The notes under the pieces: generated by a model
What the model saw: the letters and a program-made list of their open reading frames with translations, nothing else
Database searches by the model: none
Told to the model about the DNA's origin: nothing
Program-made: the position numbers and the translations under genes
Part shown: in pieces, positions 53,278 through 63,600 of the stretch
Position numbering within the stretch: the first letter of the stretch is position 1
Layout: the number at the start of each line of letters is the position of its first letter
From: Dendrolimus kikuchii
Lineage: Eukaryota > Arthropoda > Insecta > Lepidoptera > Lasiocampidae
Direction: 5' to 3'
DNA: 64,000 nt
NCBI GenBank assembly: GCA_019925095.2
Contig: CM034394.1
Location: forward strand, 10,056,272-10,120,271

Positions 53278-53931
53278 ACAGCCGTTTGACGTTGCCTTTT
53301 TTAGGCTTATGAAAATTGCGTGGCGAGACATCTTATTCACATGGAAAAAAATTAAGGCCGAGTACTGCCCACAATACCAAAGAATATATTTCCTAGATTA
53401 CTTAAAAAGATGTTAGACAAAATGGAACCAAATATAAAACAAAACATTATAGCTGGGTTTGCGAAAGCAAGAATACGTCCGCTGAATAAAGAAAAAAGAG
53501 AAGATCGCCAGAAAATTGTACAAGAACCGAATTCAATACGGAAGAAAAAGAAGCTATTGATGAATAGGTTTTGGCATTATTGAAAGAAATTCGATATGGA
53601 TCACAAATTACAAAAACTAGTATTAAAATGAAAAGAATAAACTTTATACCTGGGAAAAGTGTAGAAGATAGTGACTATATTGATAGTGATACTTCAAGCT
53701 CAAATGAAGGAGCTTTGAACTCAAAAAAATATACCAAAATTTAAAGGACCCCAGAGTCGAACCAAGACAAAAACTTAACACAAACAGAAAAAGAAAATCT
53801 TATGCGATAAATGACAATACCAAATACTAAAGGTAAAAGTATTGGTAAAAAATCTAAACCACAAATATGTAGCAGTAAATTGTGAAGGTTCTGAGATAAT
53901 AGAAGATGTTTATCTTCGTCTCTTAAATCTT

Positions 53932-53985
53932 AAATTTTCTTGTTCCTTTAATATGTGTTTACATATTAAAGGAACAAGAAAATTT
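53932..53985. repeat. Perfect 25-bp inverted repeat with 4-nt loop
   Basis: AAATTTTCTTGTTCCTTTAA and ATATGT run into GTTT and back as the exact reverse complement. It lies in the C-terminal part of the pogo-like pseudogene. Confidence 0.9.
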
Positions 53986-54572
53986 ACATTTCGATCTTAT
54001 AGACCTTAATTATATACCTGTAATACTTGTCGATTTTCTTGTAACAAAAGAAATTACAATCCATCCCAAAGATGTAACATTTTTTGATGGAAATCAGGGA
54101 TTTTTTTACCGAATTACAGCTTAAAAAGCGGTACATGTTGACAATTCACTAAGCGCCAAACAAATAACTGAAAGAAAAAGAATACGTATTTTGTCTGTCA
54201 AAAAAATTATATACAAGAATCAAACGAAAAAGCTTCCGGAACTCAAATCTAATACTAGTTTCCCCAGAAAAGTCAAAGATTACTGGAATGGCAACGACGC
54301 TTTACAATCTAAGTCTGGCACAAGTGGTCTTGGTAAACGTTGTTGCTATAAAAATGACATGGAAATTCTTCGAGACCTGACAGGTCCAGATTTTAAATAG
54401 CTGTTTTGAACATATTTTTTATTTTTAAGAGTTAACATTTTCAATATTTTTGTGTCATACTAAGCAATAATTGATCTCATATTCTTACATAAACTTTCGA
54501 ATCCAAATTTTTTTTCTAAGTACATATCTGTAACATTCCAAAGTGTGTTCTCAGAACAATAGTAGTATAAGA

Positions 54573-54599
54573 CACAAACTGCTATGGATACTACGTATA
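54573..54599. promoter_or_regulatory. Conserved 26-bp word, copy 3
   Basis: It differs from the others only by G for A in CACAAACTGCT; the core CTATGGATACTACGTATA is unchanged. It lies just downstream of the pogo-like pseudogene. Confidence 0.5.
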
Positions 54600-54780
54600 T
54601 GTATAAGCTGAAGATTTAAAGTTGCTGAATTAAGGACTTTTATGTAATTTAGTAAAAATGCTTAATTACGAAATAAATTTTAATTTAAATAAAGTTAGTT
54701 TTTAAAATTTTTATTTTAAATAAAAATTATAAAGTTATGCGTGTATATTATTTCATCACCTGATAATAAAAAAATCCGGT

Positions 54781-54899
54781 AATTAAAACTACGTTTTAAA
54801 GACTGTCTTCCATGATCAAGCCCACTAAAAAGTAGCCGAAACGTGAAAGAAAAATCAAATAAATGTCACACTTAAAACTGTTAAAACGTAGTTTTAATT
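54781..54899. mobile_element. MITE with 19-bp inverted ends
   Basis: AATTAAAACTACGTTTTAA at the left and its exact reverse complement at the right bound 119 bases, with CTAAAAAGTAGCCGAAACGT inside. A related copy is at 28437-28560. Confidence 0.75.
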
Positions 54900-54998
54900 C
54901 TGTTTACTCGTCGTGAAAACTTAGAATAAACTATGTATATTAATTGGTGCTTGGGTATTGATAATTACAACTAAATAGTGCTAATAGCCATGGCGAAT

Positions 54999-55049
54999 TT
55001 CTTTATTGACACTGGTTTTGTTAGAGAAAAAACCAGTGTCAATAAAGAA
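54999..55049. repeat. Perfect 21-bp inverted repeat with 9-nt loop
   Basis: TTCTTTATTGACACTGGTTT (54999 on) and its reverse complement at 55029-55049 flank GTTAGAGAA. No transposon context is recognised. Confidence 0.85.
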
Positions 55050-55643
55050 CCCCAATTTCCGGGTGAATATGTAAACCATCCGTAAAAAACTCTCTTAAAG
55101 TTGGGATTTATCCCTTTTCCCCCATTTTACGGTAGCTGAATTTTTTTTCTTTTTTTCGTACATTTGCACTTATTATTGTACTCCTTTTTTAGTATATAAA
55201 TTCACGCTGTTTTACAATTTTCCATTAATTCCTCTATTTACAAATCGAATCTTCGATGAATGTAGTGCGAAAACATTTTTTATAAGATGAATTTGAAAAA
55301 TCGTGTTATAATTGTTAATTAAGTTTATATTGTAGTTCATATATTATTTCTGTTTTAAAATCAGATAGCAAAATTAGTTACGTCATTAAAATAACGATTC
55401 AAAATTAAGGAATAAAGAATAAGACCAGTAATTTTATTTAAATTTCACTAAGGCCCTACTCACCCTCCTTAACATTTAAACATTTTGAGCTTTTTAGTAA
55501 TAAAATACTAAAAGGTAAATTATCTAATGAGTCTGGTATACGCTCTACTATCATAGATCCGAATGTCAGCTACAGGCAAATTCTTTGATTTATTGCTTAG
55601 GTAATTTTTGTAATATTAATAAAAATCAGTGTTAGTTAAAATT

Positions 55644-55649
55644 TTTATT
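55644..55649 (-). terminator. RpS10: RpS10 polyadenylation signal
   Basis: AATAAA on the minus strand begins only 5 bases past the TAA stop, implying a very short 3' UTR. Confidence 0.7.
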
Positions 55650-55654
55650 AAGTC

Positions 55655-55690
55655 TTAAGGGTTAGCTCTGCCACGGCCGTATCCTCCTCT
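55655..55690 (-). CDS. RpS10: RpS10 last coding exon (12 codons)
   Basis: TTTT-rich tract then TTTACAG opens [11 protein letters not shown] and TAA, the conserved glycine-arginine tail of eS10. Phase 0 matches the previous exon ending GVEF. Confidence 0.92.
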   Translation of the reverse strand, partial: RGGYGRGRANP

Positions 55691-58600
55691 CTGTAAAAAA
55701 ACAAACAGGCTTATTAAAATAAACTGCATGTTTCTAATTTATTTTTTCTAATGCTTCACAATCATGTTCTGATATATTCACTAATCTACTACAGATTCCC
55801 ACATGTTATTGCAATTGACAGTCACATCAACTGAGACACTCTCTTGGCGGTTACTGTGGTTGGTTGAGTGGGCTAAGTCAGCCGACCGAGCTCACTGTAA
55901 CACAGGCTCTGGGTTAGATTCCTGGCCTGGTAAATTTCATAAACAAACTTTGTTATTTACTGTGGGCAGTGTCTTGGATCCGCTCCAGAGTGGACCAGTA
56001 CCCATAATACAAGCACAACTTGGTTAGCTTGTAGATATAAAATGTGTATATTTGTCTGCCAAATATTATTATTTGTTATCATCTTATAAAAAAAGTAGAC
56101 TTCTAAATTTTGTCTGAGTACAGCAAATTATGAACTCATAATCTTCAAAAAGTCAAACAGCCTATTAATTATTGTTTAAACATCAAAATTATTTTTACTA
56201 TATATTTTAAAAGTATTTTAATGCCCATCCTTTAATATGAATATTGTTTTAGAATTTATTGTAAAATGTGTCACTGGGTATACTGTACTTGGGTACTCCC
56301 AATTTATAAAACAGATAGGCAGAGTTACTTACACAGCCTAAATTTTACGTGCCTGAAACTCTTAAGAATTAAAATAATCAACACTAATCAAAGTAGGTAT
56401 GGACACCAGTCTCAATAAATTTTTACACTATTTCATGTGAATTGATTGTCTGGTGACAAGCCAACTGTTTATACACTTTATTTATGGCCGATTCTGAAAT
56501 CTTTCCATCAGTTGAATTTTAACATTACTTGTATAGAGTTTATGTCAAATTTTAACTGATAGTGAGACAAATGAATGGTCGGTAAGATATAGGAACCAGC
56601 CATTAAAATCTATGGTAATTTCTAGATACTGAATCTAGGACTTCACATTATAATTATATTATGAAATATACAAATCAACATATCTTTTACACAATTTTGT
56701 TACAACAGAACACAAGGCATTTGAGGGATGGATCTTTACATTCCTATAAACAGAATACATATACAAAATGTACTTACAAATTCGACACCAGCAGATCCTG
56801 GACCAACATCAGCCTTCTTATCATGAGCACCGTCACTCGGCGTTGTGGGCGCGCGACGGTATGCTGATCTGTCTTCGCCGGAACGCGCAGGGGCATCTGG
56901 TCGGCCAACCGCACCTCGGCGGACTGTTTCTGTGCGGACTGACCGTTTCAGAGTTGCAGGCACAATTTCAGGAGGGAGGTGGAGAAAGATACGTAGGTAC
57001 TCAATACCCTCATTGGTCAAATACCTGAAAAAACAAAAGTTAAAATGTTATGATAGGAGTTTATGTATGTATAAAATTACAAATCCATTATGTCCCTGTT
57101 CCACCTGCATTAGTGTCAGTGACAGGAAACAAATGTAACTTACTTATAGCATAAAAAAATAATATGTTAGTCTATTTCAAATAGGACAGTATGGATGTCA
57201 CATCCATAAACATAATTTGTAGCATTATCGTAAACTTTTATAGGAAATAAATATTACTTTTAATTATATAAAAACATTTTTTTTTCAAGTCTTGGTAGTG
57301 TAATGGCTAGTGCACGCGTCCCACATTCAAAAGGTGTGGGTTCGATCCTGGCCAGAACGCATGCACCACTTAGGCAGTTTTCTGACCTAATGTGCATATT
57401 GCTACAGTTACCACATGTTAATAATGGTGAAGGAGAACATTGTGATGCAACCTGCACATCGAGATAACCTGCCAAGCCGCCTTGGACAAGTGTGGCGGGT
57501 ATACTGTCCGTTCCCCCTATAGTGGGAGGCCCGAGCCCAGCAGTGGGACATTTATGGGCTGTTATTACTTACTTACTATATTTACTCTTTTTACTATTTA
57601 AATACATATAATAAAATTGTAGGTCAAATTTCTGTACAATCAAAAAAAATCTAAAAACTGAGTCAGGGGGATGTAAGAAGTGAAATAGAACTAATTTTGA
57701 TTTTTTTCAAATTTTTGTTTCTCTATTTGTCTGTTAGTACTGGCTGATCTCCGAAACGACTGGACCGATTTAAATGAAATTTTGTATGGTGGTAGCTTAT
57801 ATCCCTGGTTAACATATAGGATACTTTTGATCCCGCAAAATGAAAGAGTGCCTGTGGGATAGAAAAAAAAAACCGCACCACACAGACGAAGCGCAGGCAT
57901 CAGCTAGTTTAATAATAATCTTATATTTAGATTCACAATGTTTATTTCTGTATTTACATAATGTCTTCCATGGTCCTATTTGATTGTGTGCTATTTGTAC
58001 ATGAGTTATTCTGTTAATGTTTAATATCATTAACAATATTACATCTCAAATAACATATTAAACCCTTGACTACATTTGTGTGATACTATCACCAATACTA
58101 ACATTATCCAAAGTGTAGCAAGGACATTAAAAATAACACAAATATTGACATAAACTGTAACTTCTTTTGTTCATTACTCTTTAGTAATGTAGCCAATTAT
58201 GATTGGAATGTTATATACGTTTAATAATGAAGATGACCATATTATATCTTTAATATCACATAATGGGATAGATTAAAATACAAAGGCTAATGAATACAAC
58301 TTATTAAACAAATTATTATGAAGTTTAGTCTATATTAAAGGTAAACTGGGAGGACTATCCCAAAATATAAGGTAGATTTCACAAAAACCTGACCCCAAAT
58401 TCACAGGAGTCATATATAATGCACTACTTAATCATTCATAAACAATTCTGAAATTATTAAGATATTCCACACTAAAAATAAAACAATTATAAACATTTCT
58501 GAACCATTTCATATCAATACATAACAATCAATTTTAAAAGACATTAATAACTAACATGTGCTATAGAAACTTCATTCGCTTTGCCATAGCAATGATGTGA

Positions 58601-61519
58601 TCATGAATTGCACCAAAATACACGACCCCAGCACCACCTAGTTGGCTATGCTCACCTATTCCATGAAAACAACATCATTAATGGGATATAAAGATTAACC
58701 CGGCAAATAACTTAACTGTTTCAAGTTTATTTTAAATCAGTTCAGTAGTTTTCACATGATTCCCTAACAAACAGTGAGTCAGACAAAATTTGTAAAAGTC
58801 ATATTTTTGGAATCTGCTGGCCTGACTTACCCCTATTGAATGTTGGCTTTTTTAAATACATTATACTCCTTCATTAACTTGTCTTTTTACAGATTTATTA
58901 AAGATAAATAATTACATCCTAAGTTCAGTCAACAATCATATTTTTTTAATTAATACACCTTCATCACTACATAGCTATGAATTGGCTTCAGCCTTGTGAA
59001 GCAAGCTCCAGCCTCTAGAGCACACAGAACGGTAAATCTATAGCTTCTTTATACAGGAATTTTAAGTAGTGGGGTGGTGAAGTGGGGAGGGGGGGAGGCA
59101 TACTTACCTTTACTACAACCCCTATGGTCTGGAGATCTTGAAATATTTTTTTTTAATAAACATAACCTCACTTATTTTCACTGATTTTTTCGCTAATGTT
59201 GCACTTCTATTATAGGTCCGAAATTGAAAAATCCTTTCAAAGTTAAAAAAAAAGCCAGTAATCAACATAAAAAGAGCCAAAATAACCCAAAAACCAACTT
59301 AATTGGATAAAAATGAAGAAAAAACACAATAGTGCACATTTATATACACTACAAGAGTAACCATTCAAAATGGCGACCAATAAAGACGATTTTTTTTTTT
59401 TACGTAATCACATTAATTTATATTTAACCAATATTAAAAAAAAATTCAACAGTGTATTAATAATAAAATTGATATCATTAATATATTGATTCATAGTTAT
59501 ATTAAAAGCCAACTTGCTAGTCGTCCACTACATTGATAAATAAAACAAATGTTTCATATGAGACTTTCAAGGCGTCCTAACTGTTTGTGTGTACAAAAAA
59601 AATAGTAAATGGTTACAGCCGGTTCTGGCACTCGCCGGCCGCTCCCGCGGCACGCTCGCTTCGCTCGCTCGGCTCGTGCGCTTTCGTCTGAATATCACCT
59701 AACATAACCGACTGTTTGTGTATAAATAGTAAATGGTCACCAGTCGTTTCTGGCACTCGCCGGTCGCTGCCGCGGCACGCTCGCTCGGCTCGTGCGCTTT
59801 GGTCTGAATATCACCTAACATAACCGACAGTTTGTGTATAAAATAAATAGTAAATCGAAATTATTATAAAACACAGCACAAGTCGTCGTAAAATCAAAAA
59901 TTAACAGAAGAAAGCACATTCACTCAACTACTAGAGAAAAGGAATAAAATGGCGGTAATAAAAGCGGCAAACAAAAATATTTATAATGTTTTTTTTATAG
60001 AAATATATCGATTTCTGAAAATTATATAAAACAATATATTAATTAATTCTAAATCTTGAGCTACAAGATTTCGAATTTCTTAATTATAAATCGATAAGTA
60101 TTAATGACATATAGATTAATTTATTTTTATAATCACACCTTGTTAGCCAAGCTATTAAAAACAAAAGTGAAACTAAAAACTGTCACTTTTTAATCAATCG
60201 ATTATATATGTCTAGCATGAATTTGTATTTATGCGTCAATTAAATTTGAAACTTTATTTCTACATTAAAAAACAGTTTTAGTGTTACAAAAAGTTCTAGT
60301 GGTTATATGTAAATCATGAGTACATTCATAAACAATTAGTGAGTACATTCATAAACTCAAATCACGGTTTGTTATTATCAAAAGTGGCACAATTTTACAA
60401 CAAAAATAAGTGGGGTTATGTTTATAAACTAAAAAAAAATTAAAATCTCCGGACCTTAGGGGTTGTCGTAGGGGTAAGTATACCTCCCCCTATTCACTAC
60501 GCCCACCCACAACTTAACATTTGTGTATTAGATTCTTAAGTAGCAGTCCACAGAACATAAAAAGCTTCAATTTTATGTACAATACACAAAATTTCCATGT
60601 AAATAAAAGCAACTTTTCAGTAGAAAAAGTATTTGAAAGTAATTCATAAAATATGCTTACAATATTTATAGAAACAAAACTACAAAGAAAGCTAAATAAA
60701 TAATTTTTTTATTGGACTTGACTTTATGTTGATAGTCCGAAGACCTCACAACTTTGCCCCATACTCAATGACTAATCTATAAGTCTTGGATATTGAAATT
60801 TACAGATATCCAAATTGATTCTCAAAGGTAACATTCTTTAAGATATTATTTTACACCTAATTTATTTAAGCTAATCACCTGCTTTTTAACATGCCTCCTA
60901 ATTATTAATAAAAAAGTAAATAATTGTATTTCTGTAAATATCAAAACCAGTCATGAAGGGTAAATGAAAACTTAGATTTCATATAAGTTTACTCAGAATT
61001 CAATCTGCTTTAGAGAGAATAACTGTATTCTTATATTATTTTGTAACGAAGTCATGGTAATATAATCCGTAATAAACACTCACCAATAGAAATGCCTCCA
61101 TGCAAATTGTTCCTTAACATATCCTCTAGATTTGAGAGATTGCATAGCCTTAATAACTTGGAGGTTAGGTATCTTCTCCAGGTCAGGATGTTTAGGGGCA
61201 TGGTAGTCTTTCTTTGCTACCATAACCCCCTCTTTGAATAAGTATTCATAAATTGATACACGGTTCTGTTTTGGCATCAACATCTTGATTGCCTACCTGG
61301 AAAACAAATCCAAAACTTATAAGCAGAAGAGGTTATCACTACAATCTTATGAAAATATTTGCACTGCAATAAAATCTTATTTTTATATTACGGAGCAAGT
61401 CCTAATTAATCCGTGCCCCGCACATAAAGTCTTGTTTCTTAGTAGATGAAGTAAATTTAATAGGATTTATAAAGAAAACAATACCTTCCACAAACTTTAT
61501 GACAACAGAAAAGAGAGGG
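55655..61519 (-). CDS. RpS10: 40S ribosomal protein S10, eS10 (gene span)
   Basis: eS10 is a small-subunit ribosomal protein near the mRNA entry side and beak. Coding exons on the minus strand: 61283-61084, 57024-56778, 55690-55655, all GT-AG and in phase, 160 residues (usual 155-165). The winged-helix N-terminus reads [73 protein letters not shown]; the tail is basic and ends [12 protein letters not shown] non-coding exon 1 at about 61519-61485 starts with a pyrimidine tract (CCCTCTCTTTTCTG) like the 5' TOP of ribosomal protein mRNAs; the exon 2 acceptor is at 61297. The 4 kb second intron carries a tRNA-SINE and a 1.5 kb inverted-repeat element. Confidence 0.96.
55826..56030 (+). repeat. 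tRNA-like SINE
   Basis: GGTTGAGTGGGCTAAGTC resembles an A box and GGGTTAGATTCCTGG a B box, then GGGCAGTGTCTTGGATCC and GCACAACTTGGTTAGC. In the last RpS10 intron. The head does not fold as a functional tRNA by eye. Confidence 0.55.
56778..57024 (-). CDS. RpS10: RpS10 middle coding exon
   Basis: It reads [40 protein letters not shown] and the variable [14 protein letters not shown]. Acceptor TTTTTTCAG, donor GTAAGT, phase 2 in, 0 out. Confidence 0.96.
57285..57565 (+). repeat. tRNA-derived SINE, best-preserved copy
   Basis: A box region TAGTGTAATGGCTAGTGC, B box GGTTCGATCC, then GCATGCACCACTTAGG, AACCTGCCAAGCCGCC, GAGCCCAGCAGTGGGACA and TGGGCTGTTATTA. In the RpS10 long intron. A target duplication is not clear. 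Confidence 0.88.
57670..57908 (+). repeat. Helitron-like 3' terminus
   Basis: ACTGGACCGATTTAAATGAA, ATTTTGTATGGTGG and TAGGATACTTTTGATCCC lead to GAAGCGCAGGCATCAGCTAG then T. A GC-rich end followed by CTAGT fits the 3' end of lepidopteran Helitrons; the class is inferred. Confidence 0.5.
58590..58860. repeat. Dispersed repeat of the same group
   Basis: GCTATGCTCACCTATTCC, ATCATTAATGGGATATAAAG and ATCAGTTCAGTAGTTTTCAC parallel 45.5-45.8 kb. Confidence 0.45.
59051..60522. mobile_element. 1.5 kb non-autonomous element with long inverted ends
   Basis: The left end AAGTAGTGGGGTGGTGAAG, GGAGGCATACTTACC, ACAACCCCTATGGTCTGG, ATAACCTCACTT returns in reverse complement at 60405-60520 (AAGTGGGGTTATGTTTATAA, CTTAGGGGTTGTCGTAGGGG, TAAGTATACCTCCCCC). 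The inverted ends are roughly 130-150 bp and diverged. No coding capacity. A truncated copy lies at 32830-33550. In the RpS10 long intron. Confidence 0.75.
59582..59855 (+). repeat. GC-rich tandem duplication of a ~120-bp unit
   Basis: GTTTGTGTGTAC..., TCTGGCACTCGCCGG, CGCGGCACGCTCGCT and GAATATCACCTAACATAACC appear twice in order (from 59582 and from 59711), with a third start at 59831. It is inside the inverted-repeat element and stands out by its GC content. Confidence 0.8.
61084..61283 (-). CDS. RpS10: RpS10 first coding exon
   Basis: ATG at 61283 gives [21 protein letters not shown] second ATG two codons on (MPKQNR) matches the usual eS10 start, so initiation at either is possible. Donor GTGAGT, phase 2 out. 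Confidence 0.94.
61485..61519 (-). promoter_or_regulatory. RpS10: RpS10 5' non-coding exon with TOP-like start
   Basis: CCCTCTCTTTTCTGTTGTC on the minus strand is a 5' terminal oligopyrimidine candidate; GGAAG then GTATTG is the donor of a 5' UTR intron whose acceptor TTTTCCAG ends at 61297. TOP tracts couple translation to growth signalling. Confidence 0.65.
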
Positions 61520-61759
61520 CAATAGGGCATACATCATACAACTTGACCAGTGTTGCCAGATGACGATGTCAATGTCAATTAACCCCAATATTTTTTTCAA
61601 AAACCCCAGATGTAAGCTTTTTGAAAAAAAAATCTTCAAAGCAGTTTTTACTTATTTTAAAGAAGAAATAAAAAAGCAAAATCACCGTCGTGGCGAAAAC
61701 ATCACTAATGACGTCATCATTTTCGCTCACGGAGCGCTCACAACGACCCGTGTTAATAG

Positions 61760-61785
61760 CACAAACTACTATGGATACTACGTAT
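61760..61785 (-). promoter_or_regulatory. Conserved 26-bp word, copy 4 (upstream of RpS10)
   Basis: Identical to copies 1 and 2 over 25 bases including ACTATGGATACTACGTAT. It lies about 240 bp upstream of the proposed RpS10 transcription start, in the same orientation relative to the gene as the ric8 copy. Confidence 0.55.
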
Positions 61786-61799
61786 GTCAATAGGTGAGT

Positions 61800-62149
61800 T
61801 AAATAACCGTTCCACTTGAGTTTACGATTGTGACGCCAGCAAATAAGTGGAACGAGAAAAACTGCGGTTGTGAATGTGGTCGTTGTGAGTCTCTAACGGA
61901 AAGTAGCCTATAGGATACGACGTATACGAGTAGAGACCGCATAATAAATAAATAACGTAAATGAGCGAACGGATTAATTGAATTATTAAAATGAACTATT
62001 GAATTGAAGTATGATTCACTAGTAGAATATAATTCTTCTTAATAATACTGTATAATAACTTAGATATAATAATTATAGTGATCAGAATTGTGTTTGTAGA
62101 TGAATTATCGGTACTTAAAAAATCTCCAAAATTTCTCTCGACAAAATTT
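61800..62149. other. Intergenic stretch upstream of RpS10
   Basis: No gene is seen. GGATACGACGTATACG near 61.92 kb may be a diverged relative of the conserved word. Confidence 0.4.
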
Positions 62150-63600
62150 TTCGTCCGGGGTGCACATGCGCAGCTCTCTCCTTTACTCTTTTAGCGGTTT
62201 CTTTACGGGACATTACTGCCTCGCAAAAGGAAGAACCGCTTACCACTGATTGTTGCCGTGGAGCATGGCCTCATCTAGTCCCCTCAGCGAATCGATCGAC
62301 CCTACGATGGCCTCGTGCTAGAACCTCCGAGGTTGCTATGAAGCGCATTCGACCAGCATGTGAAACGCAGTGTTTAGCGCATCGCACTCGCGACACTGAG
62401 AGGAAGGCAGACACCCCACAATATGATGCAGATACTTATCGAAGCACCTGTGCCCGGTAAGTATGTACGTCATCCTAAAAGTCAGATTCCCGCGTTTCCG
62501 CGCAACCTATCGCAGTAGGTAGGGACGAACCGTCTCCACTGTAACAGTGCCGGCGTCAGGAGATTCTAAACCTCTCTGCCAAGTTTGGATCGTGGCCGCG
62601 GTTTCCCGCGTCCTGATAGTCTCAATCTCTGCCCGGCAGGAAACCAAACCCCTAGCTCTGGCATCCTGTAGAAAGCGTCAAACCTTGGCAAGCACGTCTG
62701 GCTGGATTTTCCAGGGCGGATCACCCGCCAAGAGTGTCTCCGTCGTCCATCACACTGTACAATACCCCAAAAGGGACCTCACTGCCAGTGTCCGGTGAGT
62801 TCTCCTCAGAAGAGTCCCATTATGGTAGTGGAGGGCGTGATTTCACACGGATGCACTGTACAGTACCATACACTGTCGGAAGAATGTCGGAATATATCCG
62901 CTGAACCTTCCCGCGTCCCCCATGTTAGGGAGAAGTCTGGAACTTGGAAGCAAACTGTTCAAAATGTCTTTTCAATAGCCATTTCACGTCGAGAATGATA
63001 CCCAGATAACGCATCTGGAGCTTAACGAGAATGAAAACCCCTTAGACTGTCACACACAAGTCAACAGGTAGATTCCGAAAACGCCTATGGAACATGAAAG
63101 CCTACGGTTTCGCTGGGTAGACCCTCAAGCCCAGCCTACTAATACTTTGGACAACGGTCGCTAACCCGGCGATGGCAAGGACCACTGATTCTCCTACCTA
63201 TCGCGTGACCAGTGTAGCCATCTTCCCAAAGTATATATCTGTCCTGCAGGTACGCGCCCAACAGTCTTGTGAAATACGGGGGAACTCAGTGTGACCGGAG
63301 CCCCGCCCTGATCGTCTCATGAGGCTGTTAAAGAAGTTCGCTATGTCGAACGATGCCGCCAAGACACTATTCCTTTCTTGGATGACTTCGTCCGTGACTG
63401 TTCGGAGTGCGTCGAAGGCGGCCAAAGTGGAGCACCCCGCCGAAAACCAAACTGTATCATGCTCACTAGCGAACCCCGGTTTCACGGTGATTAGATGTCT
63501 AATGAGGCGTTCTGCCAAGATCTTCTCGAAGACCTTGGCTACCTCATTGAGCAACAATATGGGGCTATAAGCAGACGAATCATCGGGAGGTTAACCCTCT
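62150..63600 (-). mobile_element. Decayed R1-type non-LTR retrotransposon
   Basis: The minus-strand frame 63557-63198 reads NEVAKVFEKILAERLIRHL, GCSTLAAFDAL and SFDIANFFNSL, an R1-clade reverse transcriptase core with many changes. Lower down, frames recall RRTHRTLAVRSLLGYCTV-like and TGHRCFDKYLHHIVG-like text, the C-terminal part also seen at 34294-35055. Stops and frameshifts are frequent. Plus-strand open frames here are shadows. Confidence 0.7.

Larger units (their letters stand above)
50956..54400 (+). pseudogene. pogo/CENP-B-type (DDE_1) transposase, split by an LTR insertion
   Basis: From ATG at 50956 a basic N-terminus (MPRVRRLKKFKA) leads to a helix-turn-helix and a CENP-B-type DNA-binding region (SERGYPFDTYDLWTLIKGYL, VDYIESFLKRH), then the DDE core with VNYDECNLADDPG (D1), RTNSGWFDSNTFKDW, GDKLSSHLS (D2) and FLPPNST before 51899. 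The protein resumes after 53278 with QPFDVAFFRLMK (third acidic residue) and a lysine-rich C-terminus. Several stops and frameshifts occur throughout, for example after KKKSFD near 51.53 kb and after GKKY at 51797. It is dead; whether it was a transposon or a host gene of this family cannot be decided, as inverted ends were not found. Confidence 0.75.
54600..55640. other. Intergenic stretch between the pogo-like remnant and RpS10
   Basis: No gene is seen. It contains the MITE at 54781-54899 and the hairpin at 54999-55049. Confidence 0.5.

Noticed and set aside
57285..57360. Possible tRNA gene
   Set aside because: The same sequence occurs at 39675 with a target duplication and long tail, so it is the head of a tRNA-derived SINE.
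62547..62998. Two plus-strand open frames
   Set aside because: They are shadows of the minus-strand R1-type element and have no independent support.
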